Position numbers and translations under genes: made by a program
NCBI GenBank assembly: GCA_964475985.1
Contig: CAYYYP010000040.1
Location: forward strand, 1 to 31,651
Source of the DNA: CAYYYP01 sp964475985
GTDB taxonomy: Bacteria; Bdellovibrionota; UBA1018; CAYHWW01
Reading direction: 5' to 3'
Length of the DNA stretch: 31,651 bases
The notes under the pieces: generated by a model
The model's input: the letters and a program-made list of their open reading frames with translations, nothing else
The model's database searches: none
Told to the model about the DNA's origin: nothing
In this document: positions 1-7,776 of the stretch, in pieces
Layout of the letters: every line of letters starts with the position of its first letter
Position numbering within the stretch: position 1 is the stretch's first letter

Positions 1-597
1 GAATCCCAAATTCAGAAGGCCCGCAGTCAGGAAATTTCACCGGCATCAAGTCAGCTTTCTGATCTCATTAGAGCGGCACCGCTCAACTGGCGGCAATCCC
101 ACGTTCGGGAGCTCTATAATAACGGGCACTTTAATGATCTTGATCCAAAACTTAAACTTACGGCGTACCTCATCTGCCGCAATATTACGGAGCAGGATTT
201 GGTGGAACTGATTGCTCCTGGCCTTAAATATCAAGAGTTTATAGTCTACCAATCCAAGGTGCACGCCGAAATCGATAGGACCATGCCGACCCTTGCCAAG
301 CGATTTAAGTCATTTTGGGCTATTCTAACGGAAAAACAGCAACAAGCGCTGGAGGCGTATTACATGGATGCCGTTGATGGGAGTGCTTCAAAGAAAGAGG
401 TCGCCCAAAAACTTCGCATCAGTATTGATTCCTTAGAGGATCGCCTGAAAGGCGCTTTAAAAAAGCTCAAAGAACATTTTCCAGAAATGAAACCGTTGAC
501 TGCAGAAGACTACAAGGAAAAGCGCCGGATCCACCAAACGCCAGATCGGCAAATGGATGGGTTCTATTTTAGATCTAGGGCAAAGAAGGGCGCCTGA
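1..597 (+). CDS. Hypothetical protein with sigma-region-4-like HTH (5' partial)
   Basis: The frame is open from the first base of the window, so the start lies upstream; 198 residues are visible before the TGA at 595-597. The C-terminal half reads like a sigma-70 region 4 or related helix-turn-helix: a helix beginning LTEKQQQALEAYY, then KKEVAQKLRISIDSLEDRLK and a basic helix KKLKEHFPEM. This is the pattern in which a polymerase-sigma-like protein recognises DNA. The visible N-terminal half has no motif I recognise. The tail is basic (SRAKKGA). It could be an ECF-type sigma factor, an anti-sigma-linked regulator or a phage-like activator; the missing N-terminus (region 2) would decide. I infer DNA binding but cannot name a target. 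Confidence 0.7.
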   Translation, partial: ESQIQKARSQEISPASSQLSDLIRAAPLNWRQSHVRELYNNGHFNDLDPKLKLTAYLICRNITEQDLVELIAPGLKYQEFIVYQSKVHAEIDRTMPTLAKRFKSFWAILTEKQQQALEAYYMDAVDGSASKKEVAQKLRISIDSLEDRLKGALKKLKEHFPEMKPLTAEDYKEKRRIHQTPDRQMDGFYFRSRAKKGA

Positions 598-610
598 CCC
601 TTTTCTTTGC
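580..610 (+). terminator. Candidate hairpin terminator over the stop codon
   Basis: The arms GCAAAGAAGGG (580-590) and CCCTTTTCTTTGC (598-610) pair with a two-base bulge around a seven-base loop that includes the stop codon of the preceding gene. No clear T-run follows, so termination is uncertain. It could instead be an mRNA 3'-end stabilising hairpin. Confidence 0.35.
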
Positions 611-694
611 CTTATGCCCATTAAAGCAGGCAATTGGCCTGGGGTGGGATGCTCCGATGACATTAGGAAACCGGGCGCTACTTCTTTAGTGTGT

Positions 695-2164
695 TCACCT
701 GGAATTTTTACGTTCGGATGTTTCAAATAAGATGGCATTCCCAGCTCTAAATACTTCCTGCCAACTCTTGGTTCGTTGGAGAGCAGCAAGTAGCTTTGGT
801 TGTTGTTTCTGATTTAGCAAAACGTAGCCAATGCGATAATCTCGGAGTACTTGCATCCAGTCACCCCTTACTTCAAAGACTTGTTGATACCTCTCGAAGT
901 CGGTTTGAGCAAAGATTACATTTCGGGCATCCATGAAAATGGGATGTGATTGAGAATACGCTAGGAAGCTGCCGTATTCCCATTCATTAAAAATAGGCTC
1001 TCTATCCCTCGTGTGATTTAAGTATTCCGCCACTGCAATTGGTGTGTCTTCGCCAAATACGGCTCTCTTATTCTCAGGAAGGAAAGGTCCTATGAGAGGT
1101 TTTACCGTGGGGGAAAATAAAATAACCATCGATAAAATGCATAGAATCAACGCAGTATTCAAAAGGTTGCGACTTTTTTGATCTTCATCGACTTGACGGA
1201 TTAGTCGCTGGTTGTATGCAAATAGGGGCAGTACGGCAAATGGCAATACTGTATTTCGAACACTTTGTAGGCCCAGTACGAGTAAAAAACAAAAGGGGGA
1301 GCAGGTGAATGCAACAAACTTGACACGATCCTTATTAAACCAATGCCAACCAAAGATCACCACGATGATACATAGTAAAATATAAGCGGCATCCTGAGAA
1401 AAGTAAGGACTCGTTGACCAACTCAGTTTAACTGGAGTCCATTCGACGATCCCTCTCAATTTGGAAGTCCTCACTGTATCCAATATATAAGGAAATACCC
1501 GATATCCGAATGGATTCAGAAGTGATGTGAATCCTAGGCTCATGGTGCCTAAAAGAAGATTATGAAGTGATTGAGGTGCATTGGGGCTCCAAAAAGTGCG
1601 TGCGCATTCTCTCCAAAGAAACATCCCTGTCAAAATAATCCATGAGCCATGTAGATTAACCCATAAAGTATTTATTACGGCTAGCAGAACGAGGTCACGG
1701 CTAGTGAGCTTTTCCGGTTTATTTAGAATCGAGAAGCTTAGAAGAAAAGGCAGAACAGCTAGCAAGGCAGGACGGTCAATGCAAAGGGCTGAGGCTCCGA
1801 ACCAGCTAAAAAGAATCATGATTATTGTTGAGGTTGACCATGGATTACTAATCCTGCTTAGACTCCCACTGAACCAAATCACCAAGATTGCGAACAATGC
1901 TAGCTTATGGAGAAGACTGACCCCAATCAGCCCGCCTAGTGAATCAGCAAAAGCATATAGTATGCATGTGAGCAGAGGATAAATAAATTCTGTTGTTGGA
2001 AGAATACTGAAAACATCATGCCTTAGAATCGAATGGCTTTTGAGTAGGTATTTGCCATGCGCAACCCAGATGGCCAGGTCATTGGTTTGAATGGGAAGTG
2101 ACAAAAAATAAAGAACTGGCAGCGAAAAAAAAAGCCATTGGTATAGCATTTTACGTGAAAGCAT
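695..2164 (-). CDS. Polytopic membrane protein, GT-C-like, function unknown
   Basis: About 489 residues with many hydrophobic segments and a soluble C-terminal part. It matches the general pattern of a family of GT-C-like membrane proteins: TM1, then a D-x-A-I-W-x-x-H-G segment, an R-H-D-x-F-S element, and late in the protein an F-N-E-W-E-Y-G-S-F-L stretch followed by P-I-F-M-D-A-R. In GT-C enzymes such acidic loops bind a polyprenyl-linked sugar, but I cannot assign a substrate. The frame is open up to a GTG at 2377. I chose the ATG at 2164 because the family begins directly with TM1, and because a perfect TATAAT sits seven bases upstream of this ATG, implying a leaderless start. An ATG at 2149 is the alternative. 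The 245 bases up to the next gene show no other coding signal. Confidence 0.75.
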   Translation of the reverse strand: MLSRKMLYQWLFFSLPVLYFLSLPIQTNDLAIWVAHGKYLLKSHSILRHDVFSILPTTEFIYPLLTCILYAFADSLGGLIGVSLLHKLALFAILVIWFSGSLSRISNPWSTSTIIMILFSWFGASALCIDRPALLAVLPFLLSFSILNKPEKLTSRDLVLLAVINTLWVNLHGSWIILTGMFLWRECARTFWSPNAPQSLHNLLLGTMSLGFTSLLNPFGYRVFPYILDTVRTSKLRGIVEWTPVKLSWSTSPYFSQDAAYILLCIIVVIFGWHWFNKDRVKFVAFTCSPFCFLLVLGLQSVRNTVLPFAVLPLFAYNQRLIRQVDEDQKSRNLLNTALILCILSMVILFSPTVKPLIGPFLPENKRAVFGEDTPIAVAEYLNHTRDREPIFNEWEYGSFLAYSQSHPIFMDARNVIFAQTDFERYQQVFEVRGDWMQVLRDYRIGYVLLNQKQQPKLLAALQRTKSWQEVFRAGNAILFETSERKNSR

Positions 2165-2171
2165 TATTCCA

Positions 2172-2177
2172 ATTATA
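2172..2177 (-). promoter_or_regulatory. Consensus -10 box for leaderless start at 2164
   Basis: On the minus strand TATAAT ends seven bases before the ATG at 2164, so transcription would begin at or next to the start codon. The -35 region is weak. No Shine-Dalgarno sequence is present. Confidence 0.5.
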
Positions 2178-2410
2178 ACCGCGTCAAAAAAATAACCTAC
2201 GAAAATAGATCCCCATTGCGAAAATAAGGAATGGTTGATTTCATTTCGCCCCTCTTTGACCCTACTCATCGGGGCGGTTGCCGGTTTTAAACTTAAAGAG
2301 TTTATGAGCGCTACCTTGGAAGACATGCTTTTCGGGGCGCCGCCTTTTATGTCTTCGCTTTCGTGGATAGGACCCACTCTGATGAGTAGGGGTTTTGGCT
2401 AACGAAAATT

Positions 2411-2794
2411 CTAACGCCGTCTTGGAATAAGTTTACAGGCGTTTTGGTTACTGGCCGTTCCACCAGTGTCGGGACCCATCAATAAGTCTACATTAGTCCT
2501 ATTGGGAATAATTTCATAAATTGTGGCATTTGTTTGGGAGCACTGGCTTTGAAGCCCAGACCAGGCTTCAGCGCGATCAACAGAAGTAAAATATATAGTC
2601 CGTCGCTCTTCATCAGGGACACTACACACCGCTGCACACTGGTACACAAAGTTAGCTCGTATTTCTGCGACGGTGTTTTGCAAAGCTGTAATTTGAGCCT
2701 GCAATTCGGCTTCATTCGCGAACAAAAGATTTGGAATAATAAACAGCGTTGCAGCTGCTAAAAGACTCCAGATTTTGTTTATTTTCATTTTCAT
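2411..2794 (-). CDS. Small secreted protein, unknown function
   Basis: 127 residues. The N-terminus is a standard Sec signal peptide: KMKINKIW, a hydrophobic core LLAAATLFIIPNLLF, then ANEAELQ with probable cleavage after A-N or the preceding residues. The mature part begins with a short coiled-coil-like helix (ELQAQITALQNTVAEIR) and contains four cysteines, consistent with two disulfides in the periplasm, and ends in PRRR. The start at 2794 is chosen because GGAG lies eight bases upstream; the upstream in-frame ATG at 2821 has no such site. It lies upstream of the membrane protein on the same strand, but the 246-base gap and the separate promoter argue against one operon. No family recognised. 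Confidence 0.7.
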   Translation of the reverse strand: MKMKINKIWSLLAAATLFIIPNLLFANEAELQAQITALQNTVAEIRANFVYQCAAVCSVPDEERRTIYFTSVDRAEAWSGLQSQCSQTNATIYEIIPNRTNVDLLMGPDTGGTASNQNACKLIPRRR

Positions 2795-3016
2795 TTTCAA
2801 TACTCCAGTACAAATGGGCAAATATAATGCGCCAATTATATCATATCTAAACTGTCAAGTAAAGAACTCAGGCCTATTAAATATCAAAGAATAGCATCTT
2901 TAATCAAACGGCACAGCTTGACCCACCTGTAGAGTTGCCAAACTGTCGTGGGCATAAACTTAATGCCAACGGAGTGGCCCAACCCTAGGTAACTGCGCGT
3001 CTTTCCGGGCAAAGGG

Positions 3017-3214
3017 CTATTTCCTGCCAGTTTGGCGTTTACCGTCATAGTTTGCCGGAAAGAAAGGAGTACTATGCCATCCCTCGTTGGTAAGAGATCG
3101 CATAAACTCCCGTCGTGCAAAATTTCTCAAATTATCAAACTGGCCTATAGCTATCGCAAATAAAATGATCTTCAGAATGCCTGGAATCAAGGGGCTAATA
3201 TCAACGGTTTTCAT
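3017..3214 (-). CDS. Possible tiny membrane protein
   Basis: 65 residues starting MKTVDISPLIPGILKIILFA, with one plausible membrane segment (about residues 8-24) and a basic, polar tail rich in Arg and Asn. It starts nine bases after the stop of the broken HTH frame at 3223, on the same strand, which suggests the two were once one transcript. The ribosome-binding site is poor (an AGAGAG about a dozen bases upstream). It may be a remnant rather than a functional gene. Nothing recognisable is seen in 2822-3016. Confidence 0.3.
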   Translation of the reverse strand: MKTVDISPLIPGILKIILFAIAIGQFDNLRNFARREFMRSLTNEGWHSTPFFPANYDGKRQTGRK

Positions 3215-3222
3215 AAATGGTT

Positions 3223-3540
3223 TTATCTCTCTGCTTTCAGGTACTTTCGATATATCGAAGATGTATCCACTTCAAAATGCACAGCAAGCGCATTGACGGA
3301 CCAACCCTGACTTCTGCATTCTTCTAACTTTTCCCAATCAATCTTCTTCCGAACCCACTGCGCTGAGTAGCTTTTCGCAACCGTCAGTGGTTCGCCCACT
3401 ATGGGACGACGCCCGTCTCGGCCAATACTTGTTCGGGTTACACCAATAATGTTTTCCCTAATGTTGGTTCCATCGCATCCGCGGTATCAACGGGTACAAC
3501 AAGCGGTTACCTTGGGGGATTTTTTCTCACCTGTGATACC
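3223..3540 (-). pseudogene. Broken helix-turn-helix gene remnant
   Basis: Read on the minus strand, this frame runs from just after a TAA at 3541-3543, contains an in-frame TGA at 3487-3489, and ends with TAA at 3223-3225. The part after the TGA gives about 87 residues ending in a convincing helix-turn-helix: WSVNALAVHFEVDTSSIYRK preceded by IDWEKLEECRSQG. The part around the TGA is cysteine-rich (two adjacent Cys before the stop, one Cys five codons after it), possibly a former zinc-binding segment. There is no ATG; the only start downstream of the TGA that keeps the HTH is a GTG at 3399. I read it as a decayed regulator or mobile-element gene; a sequencing error at the TGA is the alternative. 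Confidence 0.4.
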
Positions 3541-3675
3541 TTAGCGCCACTCTATTGCATTTGTTTTTAATGCCCGCCGGCGGCCTAAGCACCTCCGCCC
3601 TTGTCAGCCATGGGTTTTTCGACGAGTATATTCAGACCGGGCGGATTTCTGCTTAGGAATTTAAAGGAGCGCAGA

Positions 3676-4380
3676 ATGTCGGTTCTAGAAAATGATGTCG
3701 TGACAACTCCGTCAAAGGGCTCCATCAAAGCGGGAGCCGAGGGCAGCGTGCCCCAGGCACGCATTCGATTATCTCCTTCATTTTGGACCCATGATTTTTG
3801 TGTGCCCTTTTCCGACGACATTCAGCCCGCGAGTTTATTTCTGAAAAACCGTCATTACCTTATCGTTGATATTGAAACGCAGAAATTAGCGGACGAGGTC
3901 GGTGGATGGAAAAACATCGATAAACTCGGAATTTCGGTAGCGTGCGCCTACGACTCAAAGACGAACGAGTTTCTCGCGTATCGAGAAAGCGAAATCCCGG
4001 CGTTATTAAAACTCTGCCGCGAACGTTTGGTCGTCGGTTACAATATTTTAGGTTTCGACCTTAAGGTCATGGCGGCCTACGGCCTAGATTCCCGCAAGAT
4101 CGATACTTTCGATATCATGTACGATGTTCAGAACACTTCAGGCCGCCAATTTTTGAAATTAGACCTCATTGCCAAGGGCACGCTTGGAATTCAAAAAATT
4201 GCGGATGGTCTTCAAGCGGTTGAGTGGTACCGGCAAGGCGAAATTGAAAAGATCATTGAATATTGTATGAAAGACGTGGAAATCACGCGCGACGTTTTTG
4301 TTTACGGCATGAAAAATGGAAACATTCGCATCGCGAAAGCCGATGGTTCTCACGATACCGTCCCGGTGCAGTGGAACTAA
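3676..4380 (+). CDS. DEDDy 3'-5' exonuclease, YprB / RNase H-like
   Basis: 234 residues. The fold is the ribonuclease-H-like exonuclease seen in YprB and PolB proofreading domains. Exo I is D65-I-E67 in YLIVDIETQ; Exo II is N123 to D128 in GYNILGFD; Exo III is Y196-x3-D200 in EYCMKDVEIT, so it is a DEDDy enzyme with all metal-binding carboxylates present. It should remove nucleotides from 3' ends of DNA or RNA in the cytoplasm; the natural substrate is not evident. The domain often accompanies a DEAD/DEAH helicase, but no helicase is adjacent here. The start at 3676 is supported by AAAGGAG six bases upstream; in-frame ATGs at 3601 and 3610 lack a site. Confidence 0.85.
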   Translation: MSVLENDVVTTPSKGSIKAGAEGSVPQARIRLSPSFWTHDFCVPFSDDIQPASLFLKNRHYLIVDIETQKLADEVGGWKNIDKLGISVACAYDSKTNEFLAYRESEIPALLKLCRERLVVGYNILGFDLKVMAAYGLDSRKIDTFDIMYDVQNTSGRQFLKLDLIAKGTLGIQKIADGLQAVEWYRQGEIEKIIEYCMKDVEITRDVFVYGMKNGNIRIAKADGSHDTVPVQWN

Positions 4381-4390
4381 CGCTTTCTGA

Positions 4391-4724
4391 TTAAGCGTAA
4401 AGCAGCAACCAAGTCCCTTTGTAAATCATAAAACCTATGAGCGCCGTCAGGAGCAAGTGAAACGAAAAGAGCTCTAAGATTGGCACCTCTATAATGAGGG
4501 AGCGCCTCAACCGAGTCACATAAAACCAAGTGCCGGCATGGCTCAGAATGCCACAAAACAAAATGAGGGCCAGGCCCGTGCTGCCAAAAGCGCTCCCGGC
4601 TTTTAATTCANNNNNNNNNNAGTAAATGAATCATGAGTCCGGTGCTCAAAAACGCATGGGCGGCGCCTAGGGCACACCATCGTCTTAATCCATCTTCCTT
4701 CTGTGATTCCGTAAGAAATCTCAT
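4391..4724 (-). CDS. Small membrane protein, interrupted by assembly gap
   Basis: On the minus strand an ORF begins MRFLTESQKEDGLRRWCALG at 4724 and runs through a hydrophobic segment (AAHAFLSTGLMIHLL) into the N-run. After the gap the same style continues: ELKAGSAFGSTGLALILFCG, then SHAGTWFYVTRLRRSLIIE, then a last hydrophobic helix ending TWLLLYA and TAA at 4391-4393. This gives three to four membrane helices and about 110 residues. The two halves are out of frame with exactly ten Ns; the real gap must be a multiple of three bases if the gene is intact. A perfect TATAAT (4731-4736) lies six bases before the ATG, suggesting a leaderless start. No family recognised. Confidence 0.6.
4611..4620. 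other. Run of ten N: scaffold gap
   Basis: Ten undetermined bases inside the minus-strand membrane-protein gene. The flanking frames need a gap divisible by three, so ten is probably a placeholder and not a measured size. Confidence 0.95.
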
Positions 4725-4730
4725 TTTCCC

Positions 4731-4736
4731 ATTATA
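4731..4736 (-). promoter_or_regulatory. Consensus -10 box for leaderless start at 4724
   Basis: TATAAT on the minus strand ends six bases (GGGAAA) before the ATG at 4724. The -35 region 17 bases further upstream is weak. Confidence 0.45.
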
Positions 4737-4786
4737 AATTAAAGTAATTTATAAGATAGAGGAAGCTCTTGCCGAGACAGTGGCTG

Positions 4787-5353
4787 TTAGGGGGTTTTCC
4801 ACTTAATGGAACATCCCATGGTGGGAAACTGATTTGGACTGGGTAGGCTACCGGTCAGTAAGGCTTCCGCCGCAAGTCTTAGGTCTTGGATTTTGACTTG
4901 TTTTGGATCCTGCCACGAATCATCTAGGCGTCCATGGTATTGAAGCTTAAATTCGCCATCAAAGAGAAAAAAATCCGGGGTACAAACGGCTCCGTAAGCT
5001 TTGGCAATTTCCTGGGATTCATCTACCAAATATGGAAATGAGAAATGATTCTGGCGGTGCTGTATTTTTAGATTTTCTAGAGAATCTTCAGGGTACCGGA
5101 CCGCATCGTTACTACAGATTGCCACTACCGCAAGGTCACGGTCCTTAAGGTCCATTGCAAGCGTCGCAAGCCGGCCTTGAATGGCCACTACGTAAGGACA
5201 GTGTTTACAGATAAAAGCCACCAATAGGGCTTTGCACCCACGAAAGTCATCTAGCGAAACTACGGCGTCGCCTCGGCCATCGGTGGTGCCCGGAAGTTTA
5301 AATGACGGGGCCAAGGAGCCTAGCGGAATTTTTTCGGAATAAGTAAGTGCCAT
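4787..5353 (-). CDS. Thioredoxin-fold redoxin (AhpC/TSA-like)
   Basis: 188 residues with the redoxin order: an N-terminal APSFKLPGTTDG, a strand ALLVAF leading to the redox motif C49-K-H-C52 followed by PYV, a second thiol region AICSNDAVRYPED, and the cis-Pro loop VCTPDFFLFDG. This group of thioredoxin-like proteins typically acts as a thiol-disulfide reductase or peroxiredoxin-like enzyme. There is no signal peptide, so it is probably cytoplasmic. A late cysteine (C181 in MGCSIKWK) is also typical of this group. The start is well supported by AGGAG seven bases upstream. It follows the double-Nudix gene on the same strand with a 27-base gap, so the two are likely co-transcribed; both could serve oxidative-damage defence, which is inference. 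Confidence 0.85.
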   Translation of the reverse strand: MALTYSEKIPLGSLAPSFKLPGTTDGRGDAVVSLDDFRGCKALLVAFICKHCPYVVAIQGRLATLAMDLKDRDLAVVAICSNDAVRYPEDSLENLKIQHRQNHFSFPYLVDESQEIAKAYGAVCTPDFFLFDGEFKLQYHGRLDDSWQDPKQVKIQDLRLAAEALLTGSLPSPNQFPTMGCSIKWKTP

Positions 5354-5380
5354 TATAAGTCTCCTGTAAAATTTAAAAGG

Positions 5381-6325
5381 TTAAGGTCGTAGAGTCGGGC
5401 CGGTGTACTGGCCTTTAAGCTCAAGGTTCAGGCTATCTTCCAATGCCCATTTTACCGTCGGAAAGGCTAACTCATCCCACGGCAGCGCTTCCGGTTTGAA
5501 CCATTTTCTTTCCAAAGTTTCTGGCCCAAATTTTTCATCCAATTTTTCCGCGTAACCTTGAAAGATAATTTGTATCTGGGAAATATTTTTTAAGGAATAG
5601 ATCGCAAGGACCGTCGGTAGCTGGACCGTTGCCCCTGACTCTTCAAAGGCTTCCCGCACCGCTGCTTCCATAACGGATTCATGATTTTCTAAAAAACCTG
5701 CTGGGATGGTCCATTTGCCAAGAGCCGGCTCAATTGCCCTACGGCAAAGTAAAATTTCCCCACTTTTATTCTTAATCACGGATCCCACCACCATTTTTGG
5801 ATTTTCATAATAAATGAAATCACAAGTGGGGCACTTCAATCTCGGAGAAGTGTCATTCTCAACGGACGTGAGATAGTGCGGGCCGCAAGGATTGCATTTG
5901 CCGCCTGGGGTGTGGACATCGAACTTTTTCTGAAAGTAACGACGGATATAAAACTGATGTTCCGGGAACCTCGGCTCAAGTTTCAAATACTCATCCATAT
6001 TGACCCATTTGATTTCAGCGAGCTCATCGTCGGAAATTGTTGGCGTTTCGGATTCTGCGAACTCCACGTGCCACCAGAAAAGATTGTAGCGACCATCTTC
6101 CGTCAAAAATTCTCCAAAACAAGTCAGTGGTTTGGCGGTAACCAGGCCTAGTTCCTCCCTGGCCTCCCGCTTGACCGTGTCTTCTTGGGTTTCCCCTGGT
6201 TCGATCTTTCCGCTGGGTGGGCCCCATAAACCTGGACAAGTCTGTTTCGGCCCACGTTTTCCGACCAAAAACCGTTTGTCGCGCTCGAAAAAAAGCAAAA
6301 CCGCATTTTGTCTAGGAGTAGTCAC
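5381..6325 (-). CDS. Tandem Nudix hydrolase with central zinc ribbon
   Basis: 314 residues with two complete Nudix domains. The first Nudix box is at residues 39-61 (G39, E45, R53-E54, E57-E58, G60), in a MutT-like setting (GKRGPKQTCPGLWGPPSG). The second is at 210-232 (G210, E216, R224-E225, E228-E229, G231). Between them lies a zinc ribbon with C144-x2-C147 and C165-x2-C168 followed by IYYENPKMVV, as in NudC-like and COG1051 Nudix proteins. Both active sites look intact. Nudix enzymes cleave nucleoside-diphosphate-linked compounds; candidates are oxidised dNTPs for domain one and ADP-ribose or NAD-type substrates for domain two, which is inference. It starts at a GTG that overlaps the TGA of the upstream membrane-protein gene by four bases (GTGA), so translation is probably coupled. 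Confidence 0.9.
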   Translation of the reverse strand: MTTPRQNAVLLFFERDKRFLVGKRGPKQTCPGLWGPPSGKIEPGETQEDTVKREAREELGLVTAKPLTCFGEFLTEDGRYNLFWWHVEFAESETPTISDDELAEIKWVNMDEYLKLEPRFPEHQFYIRRYFQKKFDVHTPGGKCNPCGPHYLTSVENDTSPRLKCPTCDFIYYENPKMVVGSVIKNKSGEILLCRRAIEPALGKWTIPAGFLENHESVMEAAVREAFEESGATVQLPTVLAIYSLKNISQIQIIFQGYAEKLDEKFGPETLERKWFKPEALPWDELAFPTVKWALEDSLNLELKGQYTGPTLRP

Positions 6326-7716
6326 GGCCTTAATTTAGTGGGGATGAGGCTCAATGTCGAAATCAAAAAACATAGCGCGCCCAGTAACTCAAGTGCGCCA
6401 AAGTGATGGGTAAGAAAGATTTCGTGGGGGCCCGGGGTCAAAACCAAATTATGGGCGGTATTTGCCATAGAGAGCGGCTGGGGCCTACCGTCCAAAAATA
6501 TCCTTGAGGTGCGCTGATTGTCTGGGATCAGGCCTGCAATTTCCAAGATGGTGGGTTGGATGGCGTATACGCCACACTTCATCTCAAAACTGTCCTGCTC
6601 TGAGCAATTGAGGTCTGCCCGTCCCTTGAGTGTGCGAGTGGAATAGGCCTTTATCGGAACTTTGCCGATGGCGGAATATTTGACGGGGGAAAAATTGGTG
6701 AAACCCAGCTGGTGGGGCTGCCTCAATTCGAACTTAAAAAAAATGGAACAAACAAAAATGATTAAACTCGCGATAACCATTGCGGGAAGTGCAAGGCGGG
6801 ACCAAGAACGTTCCGCTCTCTGACGCTGAATGAGGAAGATCCGCAGGAAAAAAAAAGCAGCCAAGATGAGAATGGGAATAACCACCATAACTAGAGCCCC
6901 GACCGGTTGCGGTAAAAAAATACCTTGAAGAAATAATGGCAACTGAATGGAGCAAATAAGTAGCGTACAGCATAAGAAAGGCAGCGCCGCATTTTTTAGC
7001 CTTAAAATTTTTTCTTCCTTCGTCATTGGTGCGGCAATCTTCTGAAACACTAAGCTAAGTCCAAACACCAGAAATGGACCAACCAGATTAAAAATGCCCC
7101 CTGCCTCAAGCGCGAACAGCCCCATGAACAGCCCCGATTTGATGTTCGGCGCTGTGGCAACGGTGGCTAGGGCAAACACGCAAAGCGCTAGTATGTTGAC
7201 TGCGGTATAACCTGCGATTCCGAGTGAAGACTGCGAAGCAATTCCCTGCGCAACGAGCACGGCAAAAAAAAGGCCAAATGCACTTATGAATGTCGCTAAA
7301 AGCCTGCCAGTTTGGTGCTTAGGCCTACTTCGTTTACCGGCATCCCTACGCAGGACAAAATAAAGTCCTGCGCCGAGCAGGCCCCAGAACAAAAGGGAAA
7401 ACTGTTGCACTTGACGGATAAGGAAGGTTTCTGCAGTTCCAGATTCGGAGTTTTGAAACGCAAGTTTTAGAATCACTAAGGAATTAGCGACGAATCCAGG
7501 CATCAAGGAAAAAAAATTTCCGTCCGCCGTTCGAAGGGTGGGAATTCCATGTCGCCAAGTCTGTAAAATTTGCGAAATCTGGCTTTCAGTCTCCCGGGAT
7601 GGCCACCAGGTGAAATGAAAAAAAGCGCATAACGCCATTCCCAGCACTAGGAGCGTAAGCCCCGCCCGCAGGAGAAAATAAAAAAATGAAAGAACCGAAT
7701 TTTTCTGTAATGACAT
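6322..7716 (-). CDS. Polytopic membrane protein, unknown function
   Basis: 464 residues from the ATG at 7716 (MSLQKNSVLSFFYF). There are about ten hydrophobic segments: one near the N-terminus, several in the middle (for example LLFWGLLGAGLYFVL and AVNILALCVFALATVA), one before a 100-residue soluble stretch, and a final helix pair region near ELLGALCFLISTLSLIP. The soluble part (about residues 340-430) has two Cys and a pattern of short strands and probably faces the periplasm. The frame is open further upstream to 7839, but that overlaps the divergent GT9 gene; 7716 has AGAGAGA directly upstream. It is the first gene of a coupled pair with the Nudix gene. No family recognised; a glycosyltransferase-like or flippase-like role is possible but not shown. 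Confidence 0.7.
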   Translation of the reverse strand: MSLQKNSVLSFFYFLLRAGLTLLVLGMALCAFFHFTWWPSRETESQISQILQTWRHGIPTLRTADGNFFSLMPGFVANSLVILKLAFQNSESGTAETFLIRQVQQFSLLFWGLLGAGLYFVLRRDAGKRSRPKHQTGRLLATFISAFGLFFAVLVAQGIASQSSLGIAGYTAVNILALCVFALATVATAPNIKSGLFMGLFALEAGGIFNLVGPFLVFGLSLVFQKIAAPMTKEEKILRLKNAALPFLCCTLLICSIQLPLFLQGIFLPQPVGALVMVVIPILILAAFFFLRIFLIQRQRAERSWSRLALPAMVIASLIIFVCSIFFKFELRQPHQLGFTNFSPVKYSAIGKVPIKAYSTRTLKGRADLNCSEQDSFEMKCGVYAIQPTILEIAGLIPDNQRTSRIFLDGRPQPLSMANTAHNLVLTPGPHEIFLTHHFGALELLGALCFLISTLSLIPTKLRP

Positions 7717-7776
7717 TCTCTCTATAACAATAGTGTAAACAAATAGGCGCGTCGAGCGTGATGAAACAGGATGTCG

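Noticed and set aside
2165..2377. N-terminal extension of the membrane protein to a GTG at 2377
   Set aside because: The extension lacks a start signal, the related family begins at the first membrane helix, and a consensus -10 box lies inside the extension.
2373..2394. Hairpin followed by TTTT on the plus strand
   Set aside because: No plus-strand gene precedes it, and the stem has a bulge.
2884..3120. 78-residue minus-strand ORF
   Set aside because: Overlaps the more protein-like small membrane ORF in another frame; no start signal or domain.
3601..3675. Upstream ATGs for the exonuclease
   Set aside because: The ATG at 3676 has an ideal Shine-Dalgarno six bases upstream; the upstream ones have none.
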